A stretch of 43,232 nt of DNA from CBDCPI01 sp965220245 (GTDB lineage Bacteria > Chloroflexota > Dehalococcoidia > Lucifugimonadales > UBA3495). The stretch is from NCBI GenBank assembly GCA_965220245.1, contig CBDCPI010000005.1, positions 1 through 43,232 of the forward strand. The letters are read 5' to 3'. Positions 30,320 through 39,070 of the stretch are shown here, one piece after another. Every line of letters starts with the position of its first letter. Within the stretch, counting starts at the first letter, position 1. A program made the position numbers and the translations under genes. The notes beneath the pieces are model-generated. The model saw only the letters and a list, made by a program, of their open reading frames with translations. It did not search any database and had not been told where the DNA came from.

Positions 30320-33271
30320 CTACGCTCTCAACCGCTCCCCCTCAGGGTCGTAGAAGGGCTTCAACGTAACCTGGGCCGGTTGCTCCCGTCCGTTGACCAG
30401 TATGCTTATCGCCGAGTCTTCTTGGGCCATTTCAACGGGTATCCAGGCTAGGCCGATCCCTCGGCCCAGGGTCGGGCTTAACCGGGCGCTGGTTACCCGT
30501 CCGATGGGTTTACCTTGGGTAACCACGGGGACGCCGTCTTGGGGCACCTGACCGTTTAACATGATGAACCCGACCAACTGGTTCCTCGGCCCTCGGTCGG
30601 CTACCCAGCTTAGCCCTCGACGGCCGACAAAGTCCTCTTTGTCAAAGCGGACCACCCAGTCCATACCGCTTTCAATGGGATTGGATACGGCGTCGGTGTC
30701 CTGCCCGACAATGATGTGCTTCTTCTCCAGACGCAAGATGCGCTGCGCTTCCAGGCCGAAGGGAGCGATGCCGAACTCTTGGCCAGCCTCCATCACGGTT
30801 TCCCAGAGGTACTGGCCGTACTCTGCGGGAACGTGGACCTCCCACCCGGTCTCTCCGACAAAGCCGATGCGCAATAAGATGGCGGGGATGCCAGCTACCA
30901 TGCCTTGGGCCGACCGCATGTACCGGAAGCTCGTTTCCGACAGGTCGATGCCGGTGAGTTTGGTGAGGGTTGCCCGTGCCTTGGGACCGGCCACATTCAC
31001 TGCGGCGTAGGCCGAGGTTACGTTGGTTACATGGGCGCACATGCCGCTGCCAGCCATCCACAGGTTGAACCACTCCTCAATAAGGTCCACGTTCCCGGTG
31101 GTGGTAGTAACAAAGTAGCGGTCGTCCTCCAGCCGGGTTACCGTCCCGTCGTCTAGGATGGTGCCGTTGTCCGAACACATCAGGCCGTAGCGGATTCTGC
31201 CTACTCCCAGGTTGGAGAAGCGATGGGTATAGACCCGGTCCAACAAGGCTCCAGCGTCCTTCCCCCGCAGGTCCAACTTGCCCAAGGTGCTGACGTCAAT
31301 GATGCCGACTCGCTGCCGGACAGCCAAGCACTCCTCTTGGGGCGGTCCGTAGCTGTGGGCCCGCTGCCAGGGGCCCAAGTCCACCATGGAGGCGTTTAGC
31401 TCCCGGTGGTTCAGGTCCATGGGCGTGCGCTTTACCGGCAGGTGGGAGGCGCCGGCCAAGGCAGCAAGGGGGACCGGTTGCAAAGGAGGGCGCGCAGTGG
31501 TGGCCCCGGTGTCGGTGATGCTGCGTCCGGTGTTTTGGGCGCACATTTCCACCAGCGCCTTCAGGCACATCTTACCTTGGCACGGCCCCATGGTGGCGGT
31601 GCTGTATCGCTTCAGGATTTGGATGTCGTCGAACCCCTCATAGATGGCGTCGCCGATATCCTTAGTGGTCACATCCTCGCAGAAGCAAAGGAAATTGCGT
31701 GGTCCCGGTGAGAAACCGGGGGCCAGTGCCGCTACCGCGGGGTTGGGGATGCAGGCATTGGCCTCGGCCAACTGTCGGCGCAATTCCTCCAGGGTGGCGC
31801 CGCCTGACCCGCCGTTAGGACCCAGGCTTGCGGCGGCTTCCCGACCAGCCAAGCGGCCTTGATGGACCGTTACGGCCAGGTCGTGGCTGCCGGTAACTTC
31901 GCCCGCAGCAAATACCCCCGGCGGCAAATTCTCGGCTAGAGGCTGATTAGAGTCCTCGTCGTAAGCGAAGGAGCTTCCAGCTTGCATCAACAGCGCGTTG
32001 GCCGGTTGAAACCCGCCGGACAAGCACACCAGGTCACATGCCAATCGCAATGTGCTGCCCGAATGCCGGCTCCCAGGCAGCCCCGATGCTACCACTGCTC
32101 TGACGCTCTTCTTGCCCTCGGCCCGGGTAATCGTGTGGGAGGTCAGCAGCCGCACGCCCCTAGCCTCTAACCGCTCCGCAGCCGCCAACCCGGGAGAGAA
32201 TTCTCGCCTGGCGTCGACCACGGTGACTACGTTGACCCCGGCATCGAGCAAGTCCACCGCAGCCTGGAAGCCTTGGTCATTTACCGTGGCCACTACGGCG
32301 TTATTGCCGGGCTTAACGCCGTAGCTGCGAATCAACTTCTGGGCTGCCGTAGCCAGCATGATTCCGGGCAGGTCGTTCTGTTCAAATTGCAGGGGCACTT
32401 CATAGGAGCCGGTGGCCATCACCACCCGCTTGGCCCTGAGCTTTATTACCTCGCCGCCGTGAAGAATGCTCAGCAGGTTGTCTTGGTAGTGGGCGAATAC
32501 CGTGGCTCCGGACAGCACCTCGATGTTGGATGCGCCGTTCACCTCCCGGATAAGGTGGTCGGCGATACTAAGGCCGGACTCCTTGCTGAATCCCGCTACA
32601 TCTTGGTAGGTATGGGAATCGAAGCGCAGATGCCCGCCCAAGTCCGGCTGATCGTCAATTAAGACAACCCGTCCTTCGCCGCTTATGGCAGACAGGGCCG
32701 CCGCTGCGGCTACGGCTGCCGACAACCCAGCCGGCCCGCCGCCGACCACAGCGACCTCGGCGTGCTGGTACCGGTGATGGTAGGCAGTCTCCGGTTCCGC
32801 CTTGGTATCGATGCTGCCCAGACCGCCAATTCGGCGAATGACCCGCTGGGCCAACTTCCACAGAAACTTGGGCCGGTGGAAGGCCTTGTAGTAGAACCCA
32901 ACGGGCATCAGCCAGTGGAGGTGGTCCAAAATGGAAAGGAAGTCCCGGTTCAGAGAGGGCCAAGCGTTCTGGTGACGGACTTGCATCCCCGGTCGTACCG
33001 GCGCCAGACAAGCCCGCTGGTTGGGTACGCCGTCGACATTGACCAAGCAATTGGGGCACCGGCCCGCGCCGCAAAGCAGGCCCCGGGGCCGGTGGTATTT
33101 GAAGCCCCGGCTTAGGACCCGGACCCCGTCGGCATGTAAGGCCGAGGCGATGGTGTCGCCGTTATGGGCCCGGACTCGCCGTTCGTCGAAGTAGAACTCC
33201 ACCGTACTACTGCGGTCGATAAGTTCCGTAGCCTGGGGCTCCAGTCTTTGAGAGGGTAAGTTCTTTGCCAT
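30320..33271 (-). CDS. mgdC: N-methylglutamate dehydrogenase subunit C (sarcosine oxidase alpha-like)
   Basis: The 983-residue subunit carries, in order: a ferredoxin-like part with Cys67, Cys72, Cys75 and Cys88; a Rossmann FAD/NAD domain starting VAVVGGGPAGLSAAVAAA at about 174-191; a second nucleotide-binding half with GSYEVPLQFEQNDLPGIMLATAA; a BFD-like C-x-C..C-x4-C patch (Cys529, Cys531, Cys564, Cys569); and C-terminal GcvT domains from about 615 (SYGPPQEECLAVRQRVGIIDVSTLGKLDL, then VPAEYGQYLWETVM). This order is that of SoxA/MgdC. It transfers electrons and the one-carbon unit. mgdB and mgdD flank it within 2-3 bases. Confidence 0.9.
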   Translation of the reverse strand: MAKNLPSQRLEPQATELIDRSSTVEFYFDERRVRAHNGDTIASALHADGVRVLSRGFKYHRPRGLLCGAGRCPNCLVNVDGVPNQRACLAPVRPGMQVRHQNAWPSLNRDFLSILDHLHWLMPVGFYYKAFHRPKFLWKLAQRVIRRIGGLGSIDTKAEPETAYHHRYQHAEVAVVGGGPAGLSAAVAAAAALSAISGEGRVVLIDDQPDLGGHLRFDSHTYQDVAGFSKESGLSIADHLIREVNGASNIEVLSGATVFAHYQDNLLSILHGGEVIKLRAKRVVMATGSYEVPLQFEQNDLPGIMLATAAQKLIRSYGVKPGNNAVVATVNDQGFQAAVDLLDAGVNVVTVVDARREFSPGLAAAERLEARGVRLLTSHTITRAEGKKSVRAVVASGLPGSRHSGSTLRLACDLVCLSGGFQPANALLMQAGSSFAYDEDSNQPLAENLPPGVFAAGEVTGSHDLAVTVHQGRLAGREAAASLGPNGGSGGATLEELRRQLAEANACIPNPAVAALAPGFSPGPRNFLCFCEDVTTKDIGDAIYEGFDDIQILKRYSTATMGPCQGKMCLKALVEMCAQNTGRSITDTGATTARPPLQPVPLAALAGASHLPVKRTPMDLNHRELNASMVDLGPWQRAHSYGPPQEECLAVRQRVGIIDVSTLGKLDLRGKDAGALLDRVYTHRFSNLGVGRIRYGLMCSDNGTILDDGTVTRLEDDRYFVTTTTGNVDLIEEWFNLWMAGSGMCAHVTNVTSAYAAVNVAGPKARATLTKLTGIDLSETSFRYMRSAQGMVAGIPAILLRIGFVGETGWEVHVPAEYGQYLWETVMEAGQEFGIAPFGLEAQRILRLEKKHIIVGQDTDAVSNPIESGMDWVVRFDKEDFVGRRGLSWVADRGPRNQLVGFIMLNGQVPQDGVPVVTQGKPIGRVTSARLSPTLGRGIGLAWIPVEMAQEDSAISILVNGREQPAQVTLKPFYDPEGERLRA

Positions 33272-33274
33272 AGA

Positions 33275-33523
33275 TTACGGCCAGAAGGTTTCTTGGACCT
33301 GATTGGTGACCGTGTTTCGTAAAGCCTGGAACCACTTGCGGCAACCGTACCGGTGGTTCCACCATTCCCGCTGCACCCCGGCCACATTGGCCCGGGAGTA
33401 ATAGTAGCGGGCCCACTGGTCTTGGGTCGCGTCCGGCGCCGGCCTGGTGACAGTTTCGCCGCCAAAGCGAAACTCCTGGACGTTGCGCTCACCGCAGTTG
33501 GGGCAGTTGAGAAGGAAAGACAT
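33275..33523 (-). CDS. mgdB: N-methylglutamate dehydrogenase subunit B (sarcosine oxidase delta-like)
   Basis: The 82-residue product is a small zinc subunit: Cys7-Pro-Asn-Cys10 at the N-terminus, then EWWNHRYGCRKWF with His57 and Cys61, the four zinc ligands of SoxD. FGGETVTRPAP and QWARYYYSRANVAGV are also typical. It stabilises the heterotetramer. It begins 42 bases downstream of the MazF-like gene and ends three bases before mgdC. Confidence 0.9.
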   Translation of the reverse strand: MSFLLNCPNCGERNVQEFRFGGETVTRPAPDATQDQWARYYYSRANVAGVQREWWNHRYGCRKWFQALRNTVTNQVQETFWP

Positions 33524-33565
33524 TTCGCATTCACTGTACAGGTTCTAGAAAATCATCGGATTTCA

Positions 33566-33904
33566 CTAGAGCCAGTTCATGACCCAAAGTTGTTGTGTAG
33601 ACTCTCGGACTCGGCACCAATCGAATCGGCTGACCATCCCTATCCTATGCGCAATCAATCTCTTGCTCATAGTTACCAGTTTGTGGGGCCTGGCAATTGA
33701 AGGTCTGAGCAATCCAGCCGAACGCCAATCGTGTAGTTGGACATCATACTCATCAATAGGCCCTCGACTGGTCACCCGAGCAGCTACGAAGTCGGCATCT
33801 CCGGTGTCCAACAGGACCAACGCAGGACGCAGCTCCGATCCGCCCCCGTCAGTAAAAGGAAAATCTACCAGCACGGTTTCACCGGACAGACCCCTCTCCC
33901 TCAT
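33566..33904 (-). CDS. MazF/PemK-like toxin family protein
   Basis: The 112-residue product starts near GETVLVDFPFTDGGGSELRPALVLLDTGDADFVAARVTS and continues with SAGLLRPSIARPHKLVTMSKRLIAHRIGMVS. The V-x-V-x-FPFTD-x-x-x-x-K/R-RPAxV pattern is that of PemK/MazF endoribonucleases. Its start overlaps the stop of the upstream gene by four bases (ATGA). It lies between gmaS and mgdB, in the same direction, with 42 bases to mgdB, so it is likely to be transcribed with the operon. The last residues (QLWVMNWL) are not conserved. Confidence 0.78.
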   Translation of the reverse strand: MRERGLSGETVLVDFPFTDGGGSELRPALVLLDTGDADFVAARVTSRGPIDEYDVQLHDWRSAGLLRPSIARPHKLVTMSKRLIAHRIGMVSRFDWCRVRESTQQLWVMNWL

Positions 33905-34344
33905 TTTAATGTGTCATATACCGAGTCGGCTTCACAATATCCTGCAAAGAATTGCTCAAGGGCAAAGCGGCGCCAAGCCTTCTCTTCCAAGGCTTCCACC
34001 TCCGGCGAGAAGGACTTGGCGTGACCCAAGTAAATGAAGTATTGGCGTTTTATCTCGGCAGCGTCGAACGGCTGTTGCTGGAAGCCCGACTCAGTCAATA
34101 GCCAAATGCTCCTCTTGGGGTTGGCCACTAAACCGCAAGTCTTCAATACGGTCAGTGCCCAGGCGAGGCGATACTCCAACTCGGTTTGGCCACTGAATCC
34201 GCGCGCCTGTCGAACCGCATCTTCTGGCAATTGCAACTGACCGATGACAGCCTCGGCAATCTCCTGTTTAGAACCACTTCCGCCAAGTGAACGGAGAGCC
34301 TCCACAACGGGATTGCTCAATTCGTATTCTCTGGGGACTCTCAT
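33901..34344 (-). CDS. Winged-helix protein with Mrr_N-like domain, partner of the MazF-like gene
   Basis: The 147-residue product has PVVEALRSLGGSGSKQEIAEAVIGQL and a long LEYRLAWALTVLKTCGLVANPKRSIWLLTESG segment, which match the Mrr N-terminal winged-helix pattern found in restriction-system proteins. The nuclease part of Mrr is absent. It is coupled (ATGA) to the MazF-like gene, so it may act as antitoxin or regulator of that toxin, which is inference. Only 26 bases separate it from the gmaS stop. The C-terminal KRQYFIYLGHAKSFSPEVEALEEKAWRRFALEQFFAGY is helical and unassigned. Confidence 0.68.
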   Translation of the reverse strand: MRVPREYELSNPVVEALRSLGGSGSKQEIAEAVIGQLQLPEDAVRQARGFSGQTELEYRLAWALTVLKTCGLVANPKRSIWLLTESGFQQQPFDAAEIKRQYFIYLGHAKSFSPEVEALEEKAWRRFALEQFFAGYCEADSVYDTLK

Positions 34345-34370
34345 AGCTTATAAAGCCGTCCTTCCAACAT

Positions 34371-35729
34371 CTAAAACAGCGTCAGGTACCGTTCTATTTC
34401 CCAAGGGGTGACTTGGCGGTGAAACTCCCTCCATTCGGCTTCTTTTTGGTCGATGAACTCGTCGTAGATGACGCCCAGCGAGTCTTTGAGCACGGCGTCC
34501 TGTTTTAACTCCGCCAACGACTCGGCCAAGGACTGGGGCAGCATCCGCACGCCGCGGCGGCGGAGTTCCTCCAACCCCAGGTCGTAGAGGTTCCCCAGGT
34601 TGGGTTCGCCCGGTTCCAATTGGCGCTTGATTCCGTCCAACCCGGCCATGAGGTAAGCGCCGAAGGCCAGGTAGGGGTTGCAGGCCGCCGACATGGTGCG
34701 GTCTTCCAAGTGGCCGGGGCCGGCGGTGCGAATCATTTGCGTCCGGTTGTTGTCGCCGTAGGAAACAAACGCCGGCGTCCAGAGAAAACCGGAGTTTGAC
34801 CCCATTAGCGCCGGTCCTACCTGCAACCGTTTGTAGCAATTGACTGTGGGCGACATCACGCAGCAAAGGGCCGGCGCATGGGCGAAAATGCCTCCAATGA
34901 AGTTGTAAGCCATCGGCGAAAGCCCCAGTCCCCGAGGGTCTTCCTCGTCCAAAAACAGGTTCTCTCCGGTAGCGGCATCCGCCAAGTGGTAGTGGATGTG
35001 ACCGCCGCTGCCGGTGCGGTCGGTGAACGGCTTGGCCATGTGGGTGGCGATGGCGCCGTGCTTCTGGGCGTACTGGCTGGTCATCATCTTGAAGAAGGTG
35101 TAGCGGTCGGCGGTGGTGAGGGCGTCGGAGTAATGAAAGTTGATTTCGTACTGTCCGTTGGCGTCTTCGTGGTCCGACTGGTAGGCGTCCCAACCGACCC
35201 GCCGCATGGCGTCCATCATGTCGCGGAGGTATTCCATCACGTTGGCGATGCCCTTGAAGTCGTAGCAGGGCTTCCGCAGGCTGTCGATGTCGTTGGGGTC
35301 CCACACTTGGATGGAACCGTCGCTGTTCTTGGTCACCAGGAAATGCTCGGGCTCAATGCCCACGTTGAAGACGTAGCCTTCCTGCTTCACTTGAGACAAC
35401 ACTCTTTTGAAGTTCTGACGGGGGCAGAACATGTGGGGGATGCCGTCGACGAACAGGTCGCTGGCGAAGCGGGCCAAGCCCTCGGTCCACGGAACGCAGG
35501 TATAAGAGTCGAGGTCGATGCGGGCCATCATGTCGTGGGAGTGGGGCCCTTGGCCCATACCGGGCAGGGCCGCCCCGGCGAACCCGGCGCCATCGTCGAT
35601 GATGTCCGCGAAGTGCTCCACCGGCACCATCTTCACCTTAGGGGAACCGTTGAGGTCGACGAATTGGGCCAACAGGAACCGGACCCCGTCTTCCTTCATC
35701 AGTTGAGCGATCTCTTCGCGTGCAGGCAT
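34371..35729 (-). CDS. gmaS: Gamma-glutamylmethylamide synthetase (glutamine synthetase-like, type III)
   Basis: GMAS joins methylamine to glutamate using ATP, giving gamma-glutamylmethylamide. The 452-residue product is a short glutamine-synthetase homologue: VNVGIEPEHFLVTKN, DYQSDHEDANGQYEINFHYSDALTTADRYTFFKMM, AKPFTDRTGSGGHIHYHL, YKRLQVGPALMGSNSGFLWTPAFVSYGDNNRTQMIR and ERRTMSAACNPYLAFGAYL-type elements (seen as EDRTMSAACNPY). It is shorter than GlnA type III (about 700). Placement between the mgs and mgd genes is the main reason for GMAS rather than a general glutamine synthetase. ATG 35729 follows GGGGGCC. Confidence 0.75.
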   Translation of the reverse strand: MPAREEIAQLMKEDGVRFLLAQFVDLNGSPKVKMVPVEHFADIIDDGAGFAGAALPGMGQGPHSHDMMARIDLDSYTCVPWTEGLARFASDLFVDGIPHMFCPRQNFKRVLSQVKQEGYVFNVGIEPEHFLVTKNSDGSIQVWDPNDIDSLRKPCYDFKGIANVMEYLRDMMDAMRRVGWDAYQSDHEDANGQYEINFHYSDALTTADRYTFFKMMTSQYAQKHGAIATHMAKPFTDRTGSGGHIHYHLADAATGENLFLDEEDPRGLGLSPMAYNFIGGIFAHAPALCCVMSPTVNCYKRLQVGPALMGSNSGFLWTPAFVSYGDNNRTQMIRTAGPGHLEDRTMSAACNPYLAFGAYLMAGLDGIKRQLEPGEPNLGNLYDLGLEELRRRGVRMLPQSLAESLAELKQDAVLKDSLGVIYDEFIDQKEAEWREFHRQVTPWEIERYLTLF

Positions 35730-35923
35730 TTATAGGCCCCCGGTTGTGTAGGTACGCACAGTTCGCATTATACGGAAGACGGACAGGTTTTGTCCTGAAG
35801 CACCGTGAGGGCCTAGGGCAATCACATCAAAGCGGCAATTGGACTCGTAGTGCGCAGAGAACGCTTAGAAAATTCGGGAAGCCCGCTTTTCTGCGCTTGG
35901 TCTCTTCTTGCTGTCAAGCGAGT

Positions 35924-36676
35924 TTATTGTGCTCGTAGCCGTCGTAGCTCCGCTTCCAGTTCTGCCAACTGGGCTTCTGCCGCTTCTCTGGCGGCTTGCT
36001 CTGTCCGCAGGGCAGCCTCGGCCTGTTCCCGGGCAGCCCTTTCCGCTCTCAGGTTCCGCATATATTCGCCGGTCTCGGGGTCGTAGAACACGAGCATCCC
36101 GTTCTGCCAGCAGAGGCTTCGCCGCAGTGCCGGGCTGTAGCCCTTGAGGATGCCGTCAGGTTCAGTGGTCAGGCTCACGGGGCTGTAGGACCCGTTTTCG
36201 AGGGTGTCTCCGGCTAGGGGATGCCCATAGAGGTCGCCGCCACTGCGGTCGAAGCGCCAGTATTCGGGGACACCGATCCCGGCATAGATGCGGCGCTTGC
36301 CGGTGACGTCGTGCTCTGCCGTGCTCTCAGAGGCGATTTCCAGCACGAAGTCCGGGGGCTTGCCCACCACCCAAGGAAGGTACAGCTTGGTCTGCTCTAT
36401 GTCACCGGCATCGATGCCGGTGGCGAAGTAGTAATCGGGACCGACCCGGACGTTCAGATCATCGGGGTTGTAGCAGATGAACGTGTTGCTGCTGCGGAAG
36501 ACCTCCTCGTGCAAGTACAGGTCGGTCAGATGGGTGCCTAGCAGGTGGAGGATTTCCTCGAAGACCGGGTACTGAAACATGGCGTCAGGCAACGGCTCCG
36601 GTTCGTCGGGGTCGAAGGACAGGTTGCCGTAGTCGATGGCGAATCGTGGGTCGTAGGCCAGTTTGGCGTTGGTCAT
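35924..36676 (-). CDS. Uma2 family endonuclease-like protein (3)
   Basis: The 250-residue product shares with the other two copies PEPLPDAMFQYPVFEEILHLL, SSNTFICYNPDDLNVRVGPDYYFATG, PPDFVLEIASESTAEHDVTGKRRIYAGIGVPEYWRFDRSGGDLYGHPLAG and a coiled-coil tail AERAAREQAEAALRTEQAAREAAEAQL. It sits between mgsC and gmaS in the same orientation, separated by 376 and 194 bases, so it is an insertion into the methylamine cluster. ATG 36676 has AGGAGCC before it. The enzymatic role is unproven. Confidence 0.85.
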   Translation of the reverse strand: MTNAKLAYDPRFAIDYGNLSFDPDEPEPLPDAMFQYPVFEEILHLLGTHLTDLYLHEEVFRSSNTFICYNPDDLNVRVGPDYYFATGIDAGDIEQTKLYLPWVVGKPPDFVLEIASESTAEHDVTGKRRIYAGIGVPEYWRFDRSGGDLYGHPLAGDTLENGSYSPVSLTTEPDGILKGYSPALRRSLCWQNGMLVFYDPETGEYMRNLRAERAAREQAEAALRTEQAAREAAEAQLAELEAELRRLRAQ

Positions 36677-37052
36677 TTCAGGCTCCTGGGCGGCTTTGAG
36701 CCTTGGCGTCTTGGGTTGTTTTCCGGATGGTGGTACATGCCATGGGTTTTGATCCTGGGCGGATTTGTTTCCGGTTCCGTTGCTTGAGCCTCTCTCTTTG
36801 ACTCTCCGGCGGGCGCTCTCCTCCCGGGCGTGGGTCCCGGTGTCCTTGAGTAGCCGATCTATGTGGGCGGACGGCTCCCGTTTTGAGGTCCAGCGCGTCC
36901 ATCTACAGGGTTGTATCAGGGGTAATTGGTACGCGCTGGTTTACCATTCAAGCATAATGCCCATTATGATCAACGCTTCAGGCGTGTTTAATGATCGAGC
37001 CTTGGAATCTTGAACCAGTGGTGACTCTGGGTAGCGGAACATCGAATCCCCT
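36677..37052. other. Gap between mgsC and Uma2 (3), no gene seen
   Basis: The 376-base gap contains no supported gene. A palindrome CATAATG-CC-CATTATG lies at 36953-36968, about 80 bases downstream of mgsC, and may be an operator or a terminator arm. The 5' part near 36790-36850 is rich in CTCC/GGGCG words but without a clear repeat. An internal promoter for Uma2 and gmaS could lie here but no convincing -35/-10 pair is evident. Confidence 0.4.
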
Positions 37053-38348
37053 TTAGTAAACCTTGTTGGTCCCCACCAGCGGCACGCGGGCCATGGCCGA
37101 GGCCTCGATGGTCAGGGCGGCCAAGTCCTCGGGTTCCAGGCTGTGGACATCGCTCTTGCCCAGAGAGCGGGTGAGCAGGGCCATCTCCATGGTCATGGAG
37201 TTGAGGAAGTTGGCTACCCGCTCGGCGGCTTCGTCGGGGTCCAGGCGTTTGGTCAACTCGGGGTCCTGAGTGGCGATTCCGACGGGGCATTTGCCGGTGT
37301 GGCAATGGCGGCAGTACCCGGCTGGCACCCCGACCTCGGCCTCGAAGTCAGACTCGGGGATTTCCCGGTTGCAGTTGAGGGCGATGAGCGCGGCAATGCC
37401 CACGGCCACGGCATCGGCGCCCAAGGCTAGGGCCTTGGCCGCGTCGGCCCCGTGGCGAATTCCTCCGGAGGCAATCAGGCTGACCTTGCCGTACAGGCCC
37501 AGCTCCCGCAGGGCTTCCCGGGCCATGACGATGGCCGGGACCGTGGGGATGCCGCTGTGTTCAATCAGTACCTCGGCAGACGCTCCGGTACCGGCCACCA
37601 TGCTGTCGATGACGATGGCGTCGGCCCCGGCCTTGGCGGCCAGCTTAACGTCGTCGTCTACCCGGCAAGCGCCCAGCTTGACGTGAATGGGTACGCGCCA
37701 GTCGGTGGCCTCGCGGAGCTGCTCTATCTTCACGGCTAGGTCGTCGGGACCCAGCCAGTCGGGGTGGCGGGCGGGGCTGCGCTGGTCGATGCCTTGAGGT
37801 AGGTCTCGCATGTCGGCGATCTCGTCCAGCACTTTGACCCCCATCAGCAGGCCGCCGGTGCCGGGCTTCGCTCCCTGCCCGACGACGATCTCAACGGCTT
37901 GGGCTTGGGCCAGATGGTGGGGGTTGAACCCGTAGCGGCTGGGCAGGACTTGATAGATCAGGTTGTCCGCCGCGTCCCGTTCGCTTTGAAGCATCCCCCC
38001 GTCGCCGGTGCAACTGGCCGACCCCACCAAGGCAGCCCCTTTCCCCAAGGCGGTCTTGGCGTTGGCCGACAGAGCGCCGTAGCTCATGCCGCTGATGTAA
38101 ACCGGGGTTTCCAGCACCAAGGGATTTTCGGCGCGCAAGCCCCCGATTACCGTCCGGGTATTGCAACGCTCCTTGTAGCCTTCCAGCGGAAAGCGGGTCA
38201 GCCCGGTGGATAGAAAGGTAAGATCATCAAAGTGGGTTATTTTCTGAAAGGTGCTGAACCCTCTGATCCGGTACCGTCCCAAGTCCGACTTTGCATGAAT
38301 GTCTTCCATGATCCAAGGAGGCCAGATCTGGCTGTTGCCCATTACCAT
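37053..38348 (-). CDS. mgsC: N-methylglutamate synthase subunit C (FMN-binding glutamate synthase-like)
   Basis: This subunit carries out the synthase reaction that makes N-methylglutamate. The 431-residue product corresponds to the central FMN/3Fe-4S domain of glutamate synthase: TPVYISGMSYGALSANAKTALGKGAALVGSASCTGDGGM, QGAKPGTGGLLMG, VPIHVKLGACRVDDDVKLAAKAGADAIVIDSMVAGTGASAEVL, LIASGGIRHGADAAKALALGADAVAVGIAALIAL, and the cysteine cluster GYCRHCHTGKCPVGIAT (Cys346, Cys349, Cys354). It is one third of GltB, with the other parts supplied by mgsA and mgsB. ATG 38348 follows AGAGGA. Confidence 0.87.
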   Translation of the reverse strand: MVMGNSQIWPPWIMEDIHAKSDLGRYRIRGFSTFQKITHFDDLTFLSTGLTRFPLEGYKERCNTRTVIGGLRAENPLVLETPVYISGMSYGALSANAKTALGKGAALVGSASCTGDGGMLQSERDAADNLIYQVLPSRYGFNPHHLAQAQAVEIVVGQGAKPGTGGLLMGVKVLDEIADMRDLPQGIDQRSPARHPDWLGPDDLAVKIEQLREATDWRVPIHVKLGACRVDDDVKLAAKAGADAIVIDSMVAGTGASAEVLIEHSGIPTVPAIVMAREALRELGLYGKVSLIASGGIRHGADAAKALALGADAVAVGIAALIALNCNREIPESDFEAEVGVPAGYCRHCHTGKCPVGIATQDPELTKRLDPDEAAERVANFLNSMTMEMALLTRSLGKSDVHSLEPEDLAALTIEASAMARVPLVGTNKVY

Positions 38349-38386
38349 GCGAATCTTTGTCCTCTACTCACCCCGGCTTGCTTGGG

Positions 38387-39070
38387 TTATATCAGGGTCT
38401 TTTCCAGACGCTCCAAGGAATCGTAGTGGTAAAGCTTTTTGGCGGAAACTATCTTGGTGAAGCTGTATCTCTCTCGTATCCCGTGGGCCTCCAGCACCGT
38501 GAGAAGGTCAAGCAACTCCTCTTCACCAACCTCTTCGGTCTTGGCGTCGTTGCCCAGAGACGCGACGCGCCCGGCAACGTATATTGCGCCCTCGTACATT
38601 GAGTCGCCGACCGCCTCGCCAACATCGCCGCAAACGATAATCCGGCCCTTTTGCATCATGAAACCGGTCAAGAACCCAGAGTTGCCGGCCACAACGAGGG
38701 TGCCGCCCTTCATGGAGATGCCCGCCCGGGCCCCGGCGTTCCCGCCGACGAACAACTCGCCGCCGCGCATGGTGGAGCCCACCGACGCTCCGGCATCTTT
38801 GGACAGCCTGATCTTTCCCGACATCAGGTTGTCGCCCAAAGCCCAGCCAGCGTTGCCTTCAATACTGACGTCGGGGCCGTCCAGCAGGCTGGCGGCGTAG
38901 TAGCCGACGCTCCCCCGGATGTCGATCTTGCATTGCCGGAGAATTCCCACGGCAATATTATGCCGGGCCTGAGGATGCAGGATAGTGATTTCCGATTCGT
39001 CCGAGGCCAGTTCTTTTAAGCGGGTGTTCAATTCCCGAGTGGTAAGCTCGCGGGCGTCTAGAGTAACCAA
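38387..39070 (-). CDS. mgsB: N-methylglutamate synthase subunit B (GXGXG domain)
   Basis: The 227-residue product is built of right-handed GXGXG-type beta turns like the C-terminal domain of glutamate synthase: SVGYYAASLLDGPDVSIEGNAGWALGDNLMSGKIRLSKDAGASVGSTMRGGELFVGGNAGARAGISMKGGTLVVAGNSGFLTGFMMQKGRIIVCGDVGEAVGDSMYEGAIYVAG. It presumably holds the other subunits together. The start is TTG 39070, overlapping the mgsA stop by 13 bases and preceded by GAGG. It ends 38 bases before mgsC. Confidence 0.87.
   Translation of the reverse strand: MVTLDARELTTRELNTRLKELASDESEITILHPQARHNIAVGILRQCKIDIRGSVGYYAASLLDGPDVSIEGNAGWALGDNLMSGKIRLSKDAGASVGSTMRGGELFVGGNAGARAGISMKGGTLVVAGNSGFLTGFMMQKGRIIVCGDVGEAVGDSMYEGAIYVAGRVASLGNDAKTEEVGEEELLDLLTVLEAHGIRERYSFTKIVSAKKLYHYDSLERLEKTLI

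Noticed and set aside
30320..33271. Annotating the cluster as plain heterotetrameric sarcosine oxidase
   Set aside because: The neighbouring mgsABC and gmaS-like genes make N-methylglutamate dehydrogenase more likely, though sarcosine cannot be ruled out from sequence alone.
36678..36902. 74-codon minus-strand frame upstream of Uma2 (3)
   Set aside because: Composition is low-complexity and there is no RBS or family match.
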